In this document: one piece after another, positions 1-11,963 of the stretch
How the letters are laid out: every line of letters starts with the position of its first letter
Numbering within the stretch: the first letter of the stretch is position 1
DNA from: Triatoma infestans
Taxonomy: Eukaryota > Arthropoda > Insecta > Hemiptera > Reduviidae
DNA length: 64,000 nucleotides
Reading direction: 5' to 3'
NCBI GenBank assembly: GCA_011037195.1
Contig: JAAEAF010000098.1
Coordinates: 1 to 64,000 of the forward strand
Position numbers and translations under genes: made by a program
Notes under the pieces: generated by a model
Database searches by the model: none
Seen by the model: only the letters and a program-made list of their open reading frames with translations
Told to the model about the DNA's origin: nothing

Positions 1-1790
1 AGTCCTTAAAATGTTTCAAGCTAAATATTACACAACTTAGCCGCATGTTCTGTATGTCATCTCACGGCTCATAAATGATAATAAAGTCCTTAGAATGTGT
101 TTAGCTAAATATTATAAGTGTAAACATGATTGAATCCATAAAAATGCACAAAGTATTGAATATCAAAAAATATTAAAGTCCTTAGGTAAATATTATAAAA
201 TGTTTGCTCACGACTTGGAAGCCATCTCGTGGCTCAAAAACAATATCACAGTCCTTAGAATGTTATTAACAATGCATAAAAAACAAAGTCTTTATTCATA
301 GTATTGAATGATAATTTATTTAATGTTGTAGCTAAATATTATAAAATATTAGCCCTCGACTTGGATGACATATCGCGGCTCAAAAACAATATTACAGTCC
401 TTAGAATGTGTTTACCTAAAATATTAAAAGTGTAAACATAATTTAAACATGAACAAAATATCAAAAAATATTAAAGTCTTTAGCTAAATTTTATAAAATA
501 TTAGCCCTAGTCTTGTATCACATATCGCGGCTCAAAAGCAATATTATGGTCCTTAGAATGTGTTTATCTAAAATATTATAAGTGTAAACATAATTTAAAC
601 ATGAACAAAATATCAAAAAATATTAAAGTCTTTAGCTAAATTTTATAAAATATTAGCCCTAGTCTTGTATCACATCTCGCGGCACAAATATGATAATAAA
701 GTCCTTAGAATGTGTTTAGCTAAATATTATAAGTGTAAACATGAATAGAATCCATAAAAATGCACAAAGTATTGAATATTAAAAAATATTAAAGTCCTTA
801 GCTAAATATTATAAAATATTAGCCCTAGTCTTGTATGCCATCTCACGGCTTAAAAACAATATGAATGTCCTTAAAATGTGTTTAGCTAATATATTATAAG
901 TGTAAACATGAACAAAATATCAAAAAATATTAAAGTGTTTAGCTAAATATTATAAAATATTAGCCCTAGTCTTGTATGCCATCTCACGGCTCAAAAACAA
1001 TCTTAAAGTCCTTAGAATGTGTTTGGCTAAAATATTATAAGTGTAAACATGAACAAAATATCAAAAAATATTAAAGTGTTTAGCTAGATATTATAAAATA
1101 GTAGCCCTCGACTAGGATGACATGGCACGGCTCAAAAACAATGTTAAAGTCCTTAAAATGTATTTTAGCTAAAATATTATAAGTGTAAACATGAACAAAA
1201 AATATTAAAGTGTTTAGCTAAATATTATAAAATAGTAGCCCTCTACTTAGATGACAGTTCGCGGCTCAAAAACAATGTTAAAGTGGTTAGAATGTGTTTA
1301 TCTAAAATATTATAAGTGTAAACATGAACAAAAAATATTAAAGTGTTTAGCTAAATATAATAAAATAGTAGCCCTCTACTTGGATGACAGTTCACGGCTC
1401 AAAAACAATGTTAAAGTCCTTAAAATGTATTTTAGCTAAAATATTATAAGTGTAAACATGAACAAAATATCAAAAAATAATAAAGTGTTTAGCTAAATAT
1501 TATAAAATAGTAGCCCTCTACTTGGATGACAGTTCGCGGCTCAAAAACAATGTTAAAGTGCTTAGAATGTGTTTATCTAAAATATTATAAGTGTAAACAT
1601 GAACAAAAAATATTAAAGTGTTTAGCTAAATATTATAAAACATAGCCGCAGGTCAGGCATGCCATCTCCCGGCTCAAAAATATTCTTTTTACCTTAGATT
1701 GTTTTCAAGCTAGATTTTTCAAAACGTAGCCGCATGTCTCGCATGCCATCTCCCGGCTCAAAAATATTTTTTTTCCCTGGTTAAAAATCA
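1..1790. repeat. Satellite-like tandem array, ~133-166 bp units
   Basis: The anchor 'cggctcaaaa' (or a close variant) recurs 13 times, with GGC at about 66, 231, 377, 529, 681, 847, 988, 1129, 1263, 1396, 1538, 1671 and 1755. Spacing is 133-166 bp, except for a final 84-bp unit. The array is cut by the left edge of the window. Long units carry the block 'tagctaaatattataa' twice, whereas the last short unit carries its equivalent once, so the long unit looks like a short unit with an internal duplication. There is no coding potential; the 62-codon frame inside it is a by-product of the repeat. Confidence 0.93.
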
Positions 1791-3400
1791 GATGGGGGTC
1801 TCATCGTAATTTTGTAGCCGCGCGCCAGACCCCTGCCTTCGGGCGTAAATTCATAAGTGCCTGGGGCTCAGAAATTTTGCCGCCAGAACCGGTAATAAAC
1901 ATCTACTAACGTAGATAATAATTAAAAGGGCTCCCAGAAGCTGCACCGCAGGAAACTCTACCGGAATTAGCAACCATGTGATTTTACAAATGACCTCATG
2001 CAGGCCAGGACAACCGTTATAGCTCTGTTGATAGAAGGACCAGTTTATTGACACTACCCAGGAAGTGACAAACTTGGCAACCGAACTGGCATGAATTGTA
2101 TAGACAGATTCACTACTAAAAGTGCTGCATTATAACTTTACATTGCGACTGACTCATACGAGTCTTAAATTGCGACTAACGGAGAGAGAGAAAATGCATA
2201 GGTTACCCCCTCTCATCACTTAGGACACAGCCTAATAGATTAGTAAATTATTATCAAGGCAGTACAAGATCCTCTCCGAAATGAAACTATTGTACGCTGT
2301 TGGCGGCAAATTTAAATACACAATTTATATTTTTATTTAAAGAAAAAATCTTCAGACTTTTTGTTATACTGATCCAGGCCTTGTCTAGGCGTTGGAAAAA
2401 GGTTATTGAATACGAAGGAAATTATATCATAAATTGAATACATTTTTAATTTGCATTAGAAATTTGTTATTTCACTTAATGTCACCTCATCAGAACTTTT
2501 GGAATGACCCCATTTTTATTTAAATAATTTTCATGTATTATGTCTGTTATACATAGAAATAATTTTTCTTAGTTGGTGTTTAACTTTTGATTGATACTTC
2601 AAATATGAAAACTTAAATTTAGAAACTTGCACTGTGTAGAAACTTGTACTTTAAAATTAGAAACTTAAATGTCTTTTTGAGTACAAATGCCGTTCTTTTT
2701 TTGCGAAATATTGGCATAATGGCAAATTAGGCAGACTAAAAAAAAAATCGGCTAAATATTTGAAATGTTTTAAGCTGTAATGGTGTACTATGTTGTTCTC
2801 TCTACTGTTCTCTCTAATGGTACCACGAGATCGTGAGTTTGGAAGCGGGAGTTGGTTTGGTTTGCCTTCGGGAACAGTTCCGCCTTCTCCCAATCTCTAC
2901 AAGAACATGTGAGGAGCTAGCCCAGCATAACCACCTTGTTTTTGATGAGGGAGATATAGTGCACAGGTACAAAAACAATTTATAGTTTATATTTGTGCAG
3001 TTAGCATACTAACTTTAAAGGAAATTATTGTTCTAGCGCCGTAATCTTAAAAGATCTTTGTGCAACTCTTGGCTGGTGCCAAGATGAGACAACTAATTTC
3101 AGTAAAAGAAATTTCAAGACTTGGGAAGACTATACAGGGAGGATATACCTTTGTCTCAAATACCTTCTAGATCTTTTAAATTTTCTCGCATTATATATTA
3201 GAGACATCTCCATCTCTGCAGAGAATCTGCAGATACCATTCTAGGTGTTCCCTTAGCAGTTCTTTATGTGCCTCAAGAACTGATAGTACAGTAGCCATTG
3301 AGAAATCGTAGATGCCTAGAAAAGTCTCTTAGCCTACCTCACTTTTGTAGTCTGTCTCAACCATTTAGAGTCTAGATTATTAAACTATTTTTTTACTTTT
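1791..3400. other. Unassigned AT-rich sequence
   Basis: The first about 80 bases (1791-1870) still resemble the satellite flank. After that I see no repeat copy I can name, no splice-bounded open frame and no RNA gene. A 78-codon minus-strand frame at 2657-2893 has no recognisable motif. If the host gene starts upstream, this is intron or 5' flank. Confidence 0.4.
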
Positions 3401-3409
3401 CTTACTCTG

Positions 3410-4200
3410 GTAAGAAAAGAGGAAGTATTGTGATACTGCCAAATTTTAGATGCCGAGTTTTTGCCTGGAATTACACGTCTTCAGGTTCCCTGAGTTCGAA
3501 ATTCTTTTTTAAATTGATCTGTGTGGGTGATCAAAACAACTCAAAAAGCGCAAATCGAAGAAAATTTAAACTGATATTTAGTTTTAGGCTTGCATGAGGA
3601 CCTGGACTATAAAGTTTTGATCAATATCGTTCAAGACCACGGCAGTGCACTGAGAAGGTTCCGGGCGCCAATGACCACCTTAAATTTAAAAAAAAAAAAA
3701 TTAGTCAACCGGAAATAGCACTTTACTGAATGGATTTTTCACTTTTTTTTTTCAGTTTTCTCGAAAATAGCTCCAACTATTTTCTTCATAACTACACAGA
3801 GCAACAACTTTTATTTGAAGCATCTTTCCGGGAAAATTCGTTTAACGATGATAGGAGGGTTATGTTTTCCTCTAAAGTGCTAAATCAATATATTATACAA
3901 TTCTATCATCTAATTAATATTAACTAGAATTAAATATGTTGCCACGCTTCCGAGTTTGAAGGAAATCGGTTGAACGCAAGTGCAACTTTAGTGAACAGTT
4001 TTTTCAATTTTCAGCAAGTTTCCCTTAAAAACACCGACGAAACACCAAGTTTACTTGGTAAAATGTTACAAATACGGAGCCTTAACACTTTTGATTGTAA
4101 CTTTCTTCCGAAAAAATTCATTTAAAGTAGTTTTGGGGGAGGCGGAGCTTATGCGTTTCTCAAAGAAAAAGTAAAATTGAAGAAATTAGTATAAATTATG
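3410..4200 (+). repeat. Dispersed 'CA-repeat' family copy, with a SINE tail inside
   Basis: The segment contains text found many times in the window: 'agaggaagtattgtgatact', 'ccaactattttcttcataa', and a 'ccgggaaaattcgtttaa'-type block. A SINE 3' end (about 3640-3700, ending in an A-tract) interrupts it. The family is non-coding. It recurs near 6.1, 10.3, 13.3, 15.5, 16.1, 39.4, 40.5, 45.4, 47.5, 49.9, 51.4 and 60.7 kb. Confidence 0.7.
3640..3700 (+). repeat. SINE-A, 3' fragment
   Basis: It matches the 3' third of the SINE at 28794-29037: 'cagtgcactgagaagg', then 'gggcgccaatgacca', then 'ccttaaatt' and an A-tract. The tRNA-like head is missing. Confidence 0.7.
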
Positions 4201-4764
4201 TTAGGAGAAAGTTTACTGCTTATTACCAATGTAAGCCGCTATAAGAGAAACTCCTGTGAATATTTCACTCCACAATTTTAATATTATTTCCATACTATTA
4301 TTTCTTGCTCGGATTGAATCACTTGACCGTCTTATCGCTTCACTATTTCTGGAATTTCTGAAATTAATTCTGTCGATTACGAGATCAAACTGAGTCGGCT
4401 TTTAGTATAAGTGCTTCAGAAGCGGTATCTTTTCCCGATGTTCCTTTTTAGGTTAAAATTCAAACAGTTTTTGAAGGTCTGATCTATAGTGATACCTCCG
4501 GATGTTGATCGGCTATGCTAAACAAAAATTGCAATAGTTTTGTGCGCCCATCATAGTAACGTGGATCTTTACTCAGATTTGTTTCTCGATAGCGTGAGCT
4601 CAGCCCAGTTGTTTTTATGTAGCTACCATGTTATATCGATTTACGAGTATTTAATCCAATATCTTGACTGACCATCCAAAAGAATAGAGCCTGATGAACA
4701 TAAACTCCTCTGCTGTTCTTCTTTTATATATTCCCTAAATATGTTATTGTTTTACAATGTTCAG

Positions 4765-4924
4765 TTGACCGTGCACGTCAATCGTTCAGACAGTCACTGA
4801 GGATGGGACCACTGAGGCGGCAGGCCAGGACGTCTTCTTCAGGCAGTGCTACTGGATACCTCAGTCCACCTCCGTCGACCATCGCCGATCAGTCACCGCT
4901 CACGCCTAGCCCCTCGCAGCAACG
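4765..4924 (+). CDS. Host gene exon (1 of 6 seen)
   Basis: A 160-bp exon is bounded by a 'ttcag' acceptor and a 'CG|gtcagt' donor. In the only open frame (reading from 4767) it encodes 52 codons plus two bases, beginning DRARQSFRQSLRMG and running through a Ser/Thr/Pro-rich stretch (GYLSPPPSTIADQ) to PSQQ. The base composition is clearly richer in G and C than the flanking intron. The split codon CG+A joins in frame to the exon at 16741. The previous exon must end in phase 1 and lies outside the window or was missed. The basic start and low-complexity S/P/T composition suggest a disordered region of a larger protein. I do not recognise the family. Confidence 0.75.
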
Positions 4925-6295
4925 GTCAGTCTTCAACTTTGTGTACTTAATTATTTTTTTGTAATTTAATAATTATATTAGTATAAAAACAAATTTCGTT
5001 AGAAAATTTTGCCAGAAATCTCTTTATATTCTTTATAGAAATCTCTATAGATTTATATACATTTATTTTGCTTCAACTTTTCACAATTATTATTGCTTAC
5101 CAATTTTCGATATATATGCGTGAAACTTTGCATTTGTTTGAAATGCTATTCCCCTATATAATTCTAAACAACTGTCACTGAGAAATTATTCAAATCCATT
5201 TATATGCAGATTACTTAGACTTTTAAACATTACCATATAACAAAACTATCTTATTTGTCACTTGTGAGAAATACAAGCGCGCACCTAGTAGTTATCATCT
5301 AAACTATTACTTCAAGATTATTACTCCCGATATCTGTAAGAATAAATAAAAAAAACAAAGTAATCTGATTTGGTTAAAAGAGCGGAAACGGAAATGAAAA
5401 ATAAGAAATTATACCACTTCCTGATATATATATATATAAAAAGGAGAGCAATGCCAGTTTAATCTGAACAAAAAAATAAAACCGAAATTAATGCGGTTGA
5501 AATATCACTAGATAAGTTACAGAATGGAAAATGTTGATTCTTTAGAAACGTACTTAATTTTAAAGCAAGCAAATAAGATAGAAATAGATCTATATAGTAT
5601 TTTTAATTAGAAATCATATATTTATTTGGATTTAAGTTACAGTTAGTAGAGGTTAAGGTTAACTGTAATTGCAGTAATATGTTCACAAAAAGTGGCCCAA
5701 TTTTGACAAGTGACCCAAATTATCTTTTTGATGAATAGATTTCAAAAACATTGTATTTCAAGATGTCTGGCCTAGTGTTATTAATATGAAAGTGTTCAGA
5801 AAGGCAATAGTTATACCTAAACGAATTGAATGTAAACAGATATTTAAATGAAGTGTAAGACGGTTTTGGGCAATTAGAAGAATGAATGGTTTAATTAAAG
5901 GGCCTATAAAGGGTGTTTTAGTAATTGATGTTGGACAAATAAATGTTCAATTCATACGAAAGATTTTTTTATAAGCCTACGCTTCAAACCATTACGGCCG
6001 CCAGAAATGCTTTAAATTAGATGTAAATAGCATTTTTCAGACTAATTAAATTTTCTGACTCCGATTAATTAAATCTTCTTTTTTTTCTTCTTTATTTTCC
6101 AAAATGAGTTTTCACCGGAAATTCCAGTTTTGAAAAAATGTTTTTAGCAAATGGTGTACGTATGATGTGGGTGTGTGTGTGTGTTTGTGTGTAGGAACAA
6201 AATATCTTTAAAAAAAAAAGTTGCAGAAAGCAAGAACTTGATTTTCTATTTAGGTTCTATTTTTAGACCCCGTGACGAGCATTTCATTTCATGAA

Positions 6296-6480
6296 CATAA
6301 TGGAGCTAGCGCACTCGCCTTTAGTGTGAGATTCTAAGGTTCGATTCGCGTCGAGAATGACTAAGGTTCGATTCGCGTCGAGAATGACTAAGGTTCGATT
6401 CGCGTCGAGAATGAAGACGGTGTTGATGCAGTTAGTAGAAAGCTATAGTTATTAGCAAACCTAGACCATAACCTCGACGA
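6296..6480 (+). repeat. tRNA-derived SINE with triplicated B box
   Basis: An A-box-like stretch (TGGAGCTAGCGCA, about 6299) is followed by a B-box-like 'GGTTCGATTCGCG'. A 27-bp unit containing the B box is repeated three times without a change (6334-6360, 6361-6387, 6388-6414). The body after 6415 is unique in this window. The first half of a tRNA cloverleaf is discernible, but a functional tRNA is not. Confidence 0.6.
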
Positions 6481-8069
6481 TTTATCAAAATTTGTGGTTA
6501 TAATATAAATTTACAATTAAATGATTTGCTAGAAATAAAAATTTGGAGAAACTCAGTTACCCGGAAATGTGGCTTCACTGGACGGTTTTCTGCAATTTAT
6601 TGTTTTGTTTCTCGATAAATTCACCACAAATATTTTCTCTAAACTTGGAATGCTAATTGCATTTATATCAATCTTTCACGTTTATATTAAACATTTCGTA
6701 TTATCTTACAAAGCCTAAGAAGCAATTAGAGCATTCGACCTATAAAAAAAAACAGTAAAGAAGTAATCTGTATTTATTTAAGCATTAGTAAGCATCCATT
6801 ATTTCACGGTTCTCGAAGTGGGAGGAAATTTCCATGCTCAAAACCATCCTACAAAGGATGAAGTTTAGATTAGGTCTCATTTAGCGTAATGGCCAAAGTT
6901 AATTTTTCATTTAATAACATACCATAAAACTAAATATTAGCTTGAATGGGACAAATGAAGTAACGAATCGATTAGGTAGTTAATGTATATGTAGAAATAC
7001 ATTAGTTTTACCCATTGGTAACTGATATATGACCCATATAAATGACACAATTTAGTCGCAGACCTATATATATATAGTTTGATATAATATATATAACGAT
7101 ATATATATATATCGCTTACAAACGATAAACATAATCTTTATTGAGAGTAAATTATAATTTATATACGTAAATGTAAGAGAGAGTATGTATATGTTGTTAT
7201 CATATGATAAAGGTATCCTATCTATCCTGATGCTATCCTTTCTCTTTACTGAGTCACCTTTACACCAAGCCTTTACTCCTCCATTTATTTTAAATGTTTC
7301 TAATGTCATTTGCAATTAGTTATCAAACTAATGTTTCATTTATGGAGAAAATATTGATGATCGAATCGTTTTAAAACATGAGTATTCCGAAGATTCATTT
7401 ATAATATATATACTACAACCTGAACGATTTCATTAAATTACGTTTAGTGGGATAAACCATGGGTTATGCTCCTTTTTAAGGAGCTCCATCAAGAATTACC
7501 CCATTAAAACCATTCTTTAATTTGATAGAGATGAGAAAGGCAGAGTCTTAGTTTCTCCAGTGTTTGTTTTATAGGAGGTATAGTATAATGGGGTATTCAA
7601 TGTCCCGGTGACATTGCCTTCATGTTCCCACTCGATGTGAACTTCGATGAATAGCTTCCACCGTGTGACTGAATCTGAATCTATATCGTGATCAGCATGA
7701 TATGTGCTGTTTTATTATATACTTCACATAGCGCATCTTCCAGCTAGAAACAATGGCCTATTCATTGATAAATAAGAAGTTTCAGGGAGTATTTTGTAAG
7801 AATTTTTTTTCTAGATGGGATGATGGCATGGTGCCCCATCGTATGACCAGTCTATCTGGAAAAATATTTATGACGTCCTCATGACAAGTAGTGTTTCACT
7901 ACAAATCTTGCCAACGACGCATAGAGGCCGTTGTTCCCGGAACCTCTCAAGTAACTATTGGTAAAACTGTATGATTAACATTCAAATCTATTGCCCTTAC
8001 ATCTATAGTGGATATTTTTAGGATTGCTCAGAAGAGAAATAACTAGGTTGAGTTAAGTTAATGTTAAGG

Positions 8070-8275
8070 GGCGGTTGTTGGTGTAGTGGTTATGAGCATG
8101 GACTTGTAAGTGGGAGGACCCCAGTTCGAGTCCCGCGTATAACTGCTAAATTTTATATTGATATGAAAAATATTAACAGTAAAATAGGTGCTTCCGCCCC
8201 CGTCCACGACACCTAATTTGGTAGTTGGACGTTAAGCCCGCCTGAAAAAATAGGCATTACTTTACTTTTTTAAGT
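8070..8275 (+). repeat. tRNA-derived SINE (family B)
   Basis: The head has an A box (TGGTGTAGTGGTTATGAGC) and a B box (GTTCGAGTCCC) about 35 bases downstream, the spacing of a Pol III tRNA promoter. The body ('cttccgcccccgtccacgac', then 'ttaagcccgcctgaaaaaa') ends in a T-rich tail. It is the only copy of this family in the window. The head resembles a tRNA, but no acceptor stem is formed. Confidence 0.65.
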
Positions 8276-9139
8276 TAATGTTATTAAATCTTTTCATAAA
8301 GCGACAAGAAAATGGTAAATTTATGTAAAATAGAAAATGCAATAAAAAAGTTAACCAAATTATTCAATACAAATAAATAATTCTTCTCAATTAAAAAGAA
8401 TTTATAAATGTGAAAAATGATAATGACTTGCCCATTTACTTCAGTGCGAGGTTCTTATACGCTACCATTAAATATGGATGCTTTGGGGGTCGACCAGAAG
8501 AGACATAACTTAGATTAAGTAATTTTTACACTAACTGAACACTGTTGGTATTAAGTACGAATAATAAACACTGCAAGGATTTTACACTGTAATATTTTTG
8601 AGTGTGAGAAGAGAGTGAGAGTGAGCGGTGCGAGAACGTTGAACGTTGACGGACGATGACTCAAGGATCCAAAGTGAGATTCAGGTACTCTTTTTATACA
8701 GGCGGCTGGACTAGCCTCTAAGCTGTACTCTCTTTAACTTCTCCTTCTAGTACTTAGAAACGATCCTCAGTTTGCCCCTGTACGAGCCTGAGGAAGAAGT
8801 CTAATAAACTTAAATTGGGGAGTGTTAGGTCATGATTCGATCCATTACATATCCTTGATTCTGCAGATTATTTATTGTCAAATTTTTATAGTGTAAATTT
8901 CATTGAAAAAAAGTTAAATAAAATTGACTTAATTACTTTCTTACTTACGACTTTAAATCAAAAGGAAATATTACAATCGTGACAATATTTCCAATTTCTG
9001 TTGTCACTAGTAATTTGATTTCATTTAATTTGACCCATCGTAGCATGTTTATTTTTGTTGTTTCTGACCGTTTTCCTGATTCATTCATAATGCAAAACTG
9101 AAACATAAAAAACATAAAGTTAAAATCAACTCCCTATAC

Positions 9140-9730
9140 GATTATTATATTATTATTGTTATTCAAGGGAGAGGAGGGCAAAACCTTACGCTATCCAAAG
9201 CCTTCATGAGCCCATACAGCTGCCCCAAAAGAATAACAACTACCGGGGTCTGGAACAAAAGTCTGGGCCCGGGTTACACCCACCTAAGTTTTACTACAGT
9301 CCGAACAAATCGGACCATAACCTTAAAAGGACATAGCTTAAGCTCTTCTATCGATTTCCTACTCCCGCCAAAGGTCCTGAACCTAATCTCTTCACAGCCC
9401 GAACAATCCGTCATGAGATGTGAGGGTGTTTCCTCCTCCGTCTCACAGACTCTACAAAAGCGATCAGACATGAGCCCCATTATATAGAGTTGTCTCAGTA
9501 AACCACTATGCTACTGAGGAAACCAACCAGAAACCTGAAGGAGGTCCGTGAAAGACCTCCTCACTTAAAGCGCTGCCCTGACCCCCAATAAGCATTTTAG
9601 ACTGCCGACAACCCCCTGCGCTCATCCATAAAGATGAGACCCTCTATATAACTTAATAGCATAATTCTGACAATGGGTGAGAATCCGAAACCGGTCAGAA
9701 ATCACCAAATGAAGCATTGTTAAGTCGGAT
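9140..9730 (-). pseudogene. I-clade non-LTR retrotransposon, 3' end (family I-B)
   Basis: On the minus strand, residues after the RNase H region are readable, including the terminal knuckle CRVCETEEETPSHLMTDC (C-X2-C...H-X4-C). The 3' end is marked on the + strand by 'attattatattattattg' next to 'aaaaccttacgctatc', the (TAA)n tail also seen in the copies at 51833 and 59795. It is 5' truncated with frameshifts. The tail type and the C-terminal knuckle fit I-clade elements. RT is absent. Confidence 0.75.
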
Positions 9731-10279
9731 AAAATCCTAGATTTTGCCCACCAATGAGGACCCATATATTCAAGAGCATTTTTTTTTTTAAGCTCCGAGT
9801 ACGAAAAAGATGGATGTGTGTTGGTGGGTGGGAACAAAATATTCCATAATCGGGTACCCGTATTTGAACCTTTCCACATGTTTTTATATTCATATAAATT
9901 AAGAACCAATTCAATACGATTTTGGGAAAAAATAATATTTAAATCTAGTGAAAACTGTTTTGCAATTTTCGTTCAGTTGCCTCACCGCGCTAGCGCTGGG
10001 TAAATCTGGAACTCAGTGTGTAAAAGTGGCCCTTTTCTCTCTTGGCAAATAAATAACTATTTTCTTTGAGAAATAGGTTATAAAGAGGTTCTGTGGGAGC
10101 TGGAAGTCAAGCTTAGTTTTATTAATTCAACATTATTTTAATGCTAAACTATGGTGTAGGATGTTAATAACGTTTAATTATAGACACACATATGTACATA
10201 ACTTCACTCTATTATTTTTTTACATAATGTTTGAGGAGAAAGAGTTTCCAAAAGATTTGAGTTGAGATTTCATATTCAG

Positions 10280-11265
10280 GCTGAGCGAAGAATTATGATA
10301 GTGCTGAATAGTTTATTCAGTTTTTAAAGATTTTCTCAAAAACGGCTCCAACCATTTTCTTCAAATTTGGTGTATCAACTACACATATAAAGAGCTACAA
10401 CTCTTATTTGAAATATTTCTCCGAGTAGACTCATTTTTTTACTTTCTTTTTCTGTTTAGTTAAGATGAAGTATTGTAATCGAGTCAAATTTTCGATATAG
10501 AGTTTTCACCGGAAATACATGTTTTGGGGTCCCCTGAGGCCAAAAAAAGTGGTTTTTAGAAAATGGTGCGTGTTGTTTGTGTATGTATGTACTTATGTAT
10601 ATATGTGAACAGCATAGCTCAAAAACGAAAAATCGCTGGAAGTTCGACTAGTTATTCCGTTTAGGTATCACCATGGGATCCGATAGTAATTTGTCTGTCA
10701 AAATTCCTCTACTGCATGTACCAATTTACTGAATGTTTTTTTCACTTTTTTGCGATTTTCTCAGAAATGGCTCCAACGATTTTCTTTAAACATGAAATAT
10801 GAATTACATATATTAGGAGCTTTAATTTCTATTAGAAATATTTCCCTGGGAAAATTTATTTAATGGTGATTTTGGAGAATGGGTCGTTAGTTTTCTGTAA
10901 ATGGTTACTATAAGGTTTTGTTTTTCTTAAATTCATATTTTTAAAACTTTTAGAATTATCTTATATTGTCTTCGAGCAAGTATGTATGCATTTTTTAATA
11001 ATAAATTATTGTGGAATAGTAATTTTATTTCTGTTACTGCTGTTTGAGGTGGCAGCAGCAATAGTAGGTAGTTTTCGAAATTTCACTGATAATACATGGT
11101 CTGATGTTTCCTGAGTTCGAAGATGTATTTAGAAATAAATGGTGTGATTGTATATATGTTGTGTGTTTTTGTATTTGTGTGTATGTGATTTTCCGTTTTT
11201 TCCTCAAATTTTCTCAAAAACGGCTTCAACGATTTTTTTATATTTCGCATACTAGTTGCACACAT
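10280..11265 (+). repeat. Dispersed 'CA-repeat' family copies
   Basis: Blocks shared with the other copies are 'tctcaaaaacggctccaacc', 'ctccgagtagactcattt', 'gttttcaccggaaataca', then 'agaaaatggtgcgtgt'. A second, shorter copy follows at about 11100-11265. These are non-coding; the open frames here are chance. Confidence 0.7.
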
Positions 11266-11274
11266 ATTTGCATT

Positions 11275-11963
11275 CTAGATTCTAGAGAGTTGGCTACCAA
11301 GCCTATGCCATCGTCTATATTGTGGGTCTATATTTTGGTACTCACAAATTAGAGTAACCTCTCTACTTTTGTCTATTTTATTAGAGACTCCTGGGTGAAG
11401 CTTAAAGGCGTAAGTTTCTCCTCCTCGAAGAGGGGAAGTCTCAGCCATACAAATCCCACACAATGATACAGTTCTTACCACTGACAATACCTACCGTTGC
11501 AGGCCCATGCTATCTATGCATGTCATTTAGGTCAATGAGAAGAAATTAGCGATCCGTATGGCGCTCAGCTTTGTTCGTGTAATTCTCCAATAAGCCAATG
11601 GACGAATAGCTATTAATAAACCTTTTCGCCTGCCTCTGTCCTGGTTTTTACCAAGCACACTTGTGATACAAGATGCCCTCATGATTTTTCTTGCAATGTC
11701 AAAGAAGGTCAGCCAATGGTTTCTAAGGAGTGCTTCCGGGCAAGGCCAAGGATCAGCTGCCTCGTTGCACTTGCACCCTGAATGCCGGAGTATCCGGACT
11801 ATTTTGGCTACTAACTTCCATGACGATGCCCAAACCAACCCACACCGGTCTTGAATTGACTTGATAGGAACTGATAGCTCCAAGAGCAGCCTGGCTATCT
11901 GAGGATGTGACCACTTTGGTGTTATGTACCCCTTGCCTTATTATCTCATTAGCACAGATAATT
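11275..11963 (-). pseudogene. Non-LTR RNase H remnant, downstream half
   Basis: The minus-strand frame 11753-11955 reads ICANEIIRQGVH followed by SSDSQAALGA, the third acidic motif of RNase H. The sequence then shifts frame into a degraded region ending near HSGCKCNEAAD (GH...NE.AD-type motif) and on to 11275. The N-terminal part of the same domain (RLIVWTDE) lies at 12971-13130, beyond an insertion. The copy is inactive because of several frameshifts and stops. Confidence 0.7.

Noticed and set aside
1251..1439. 62-codon open frame in the satellite
   Set aside because: It follows the tandem unit and changes with it; there is no independent coding signal.
1..1790. CRISPR-like array
   Set aside because: Units are contiguous repeats without unique spacers, unit length varies, and the context is eukaryotic.
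8070..8160. Genuine tRNA gene
   Set aside because: A and B boxes are present but there is no paired acceptor stem, and the sequence continues into a SINE body.
11104..11352. 82-codon frame starting MFPEFEDVF
   Set aside because: It covers a copy of the dispersed repeat, with biased hydrophobic codons from AT-rich sequence.
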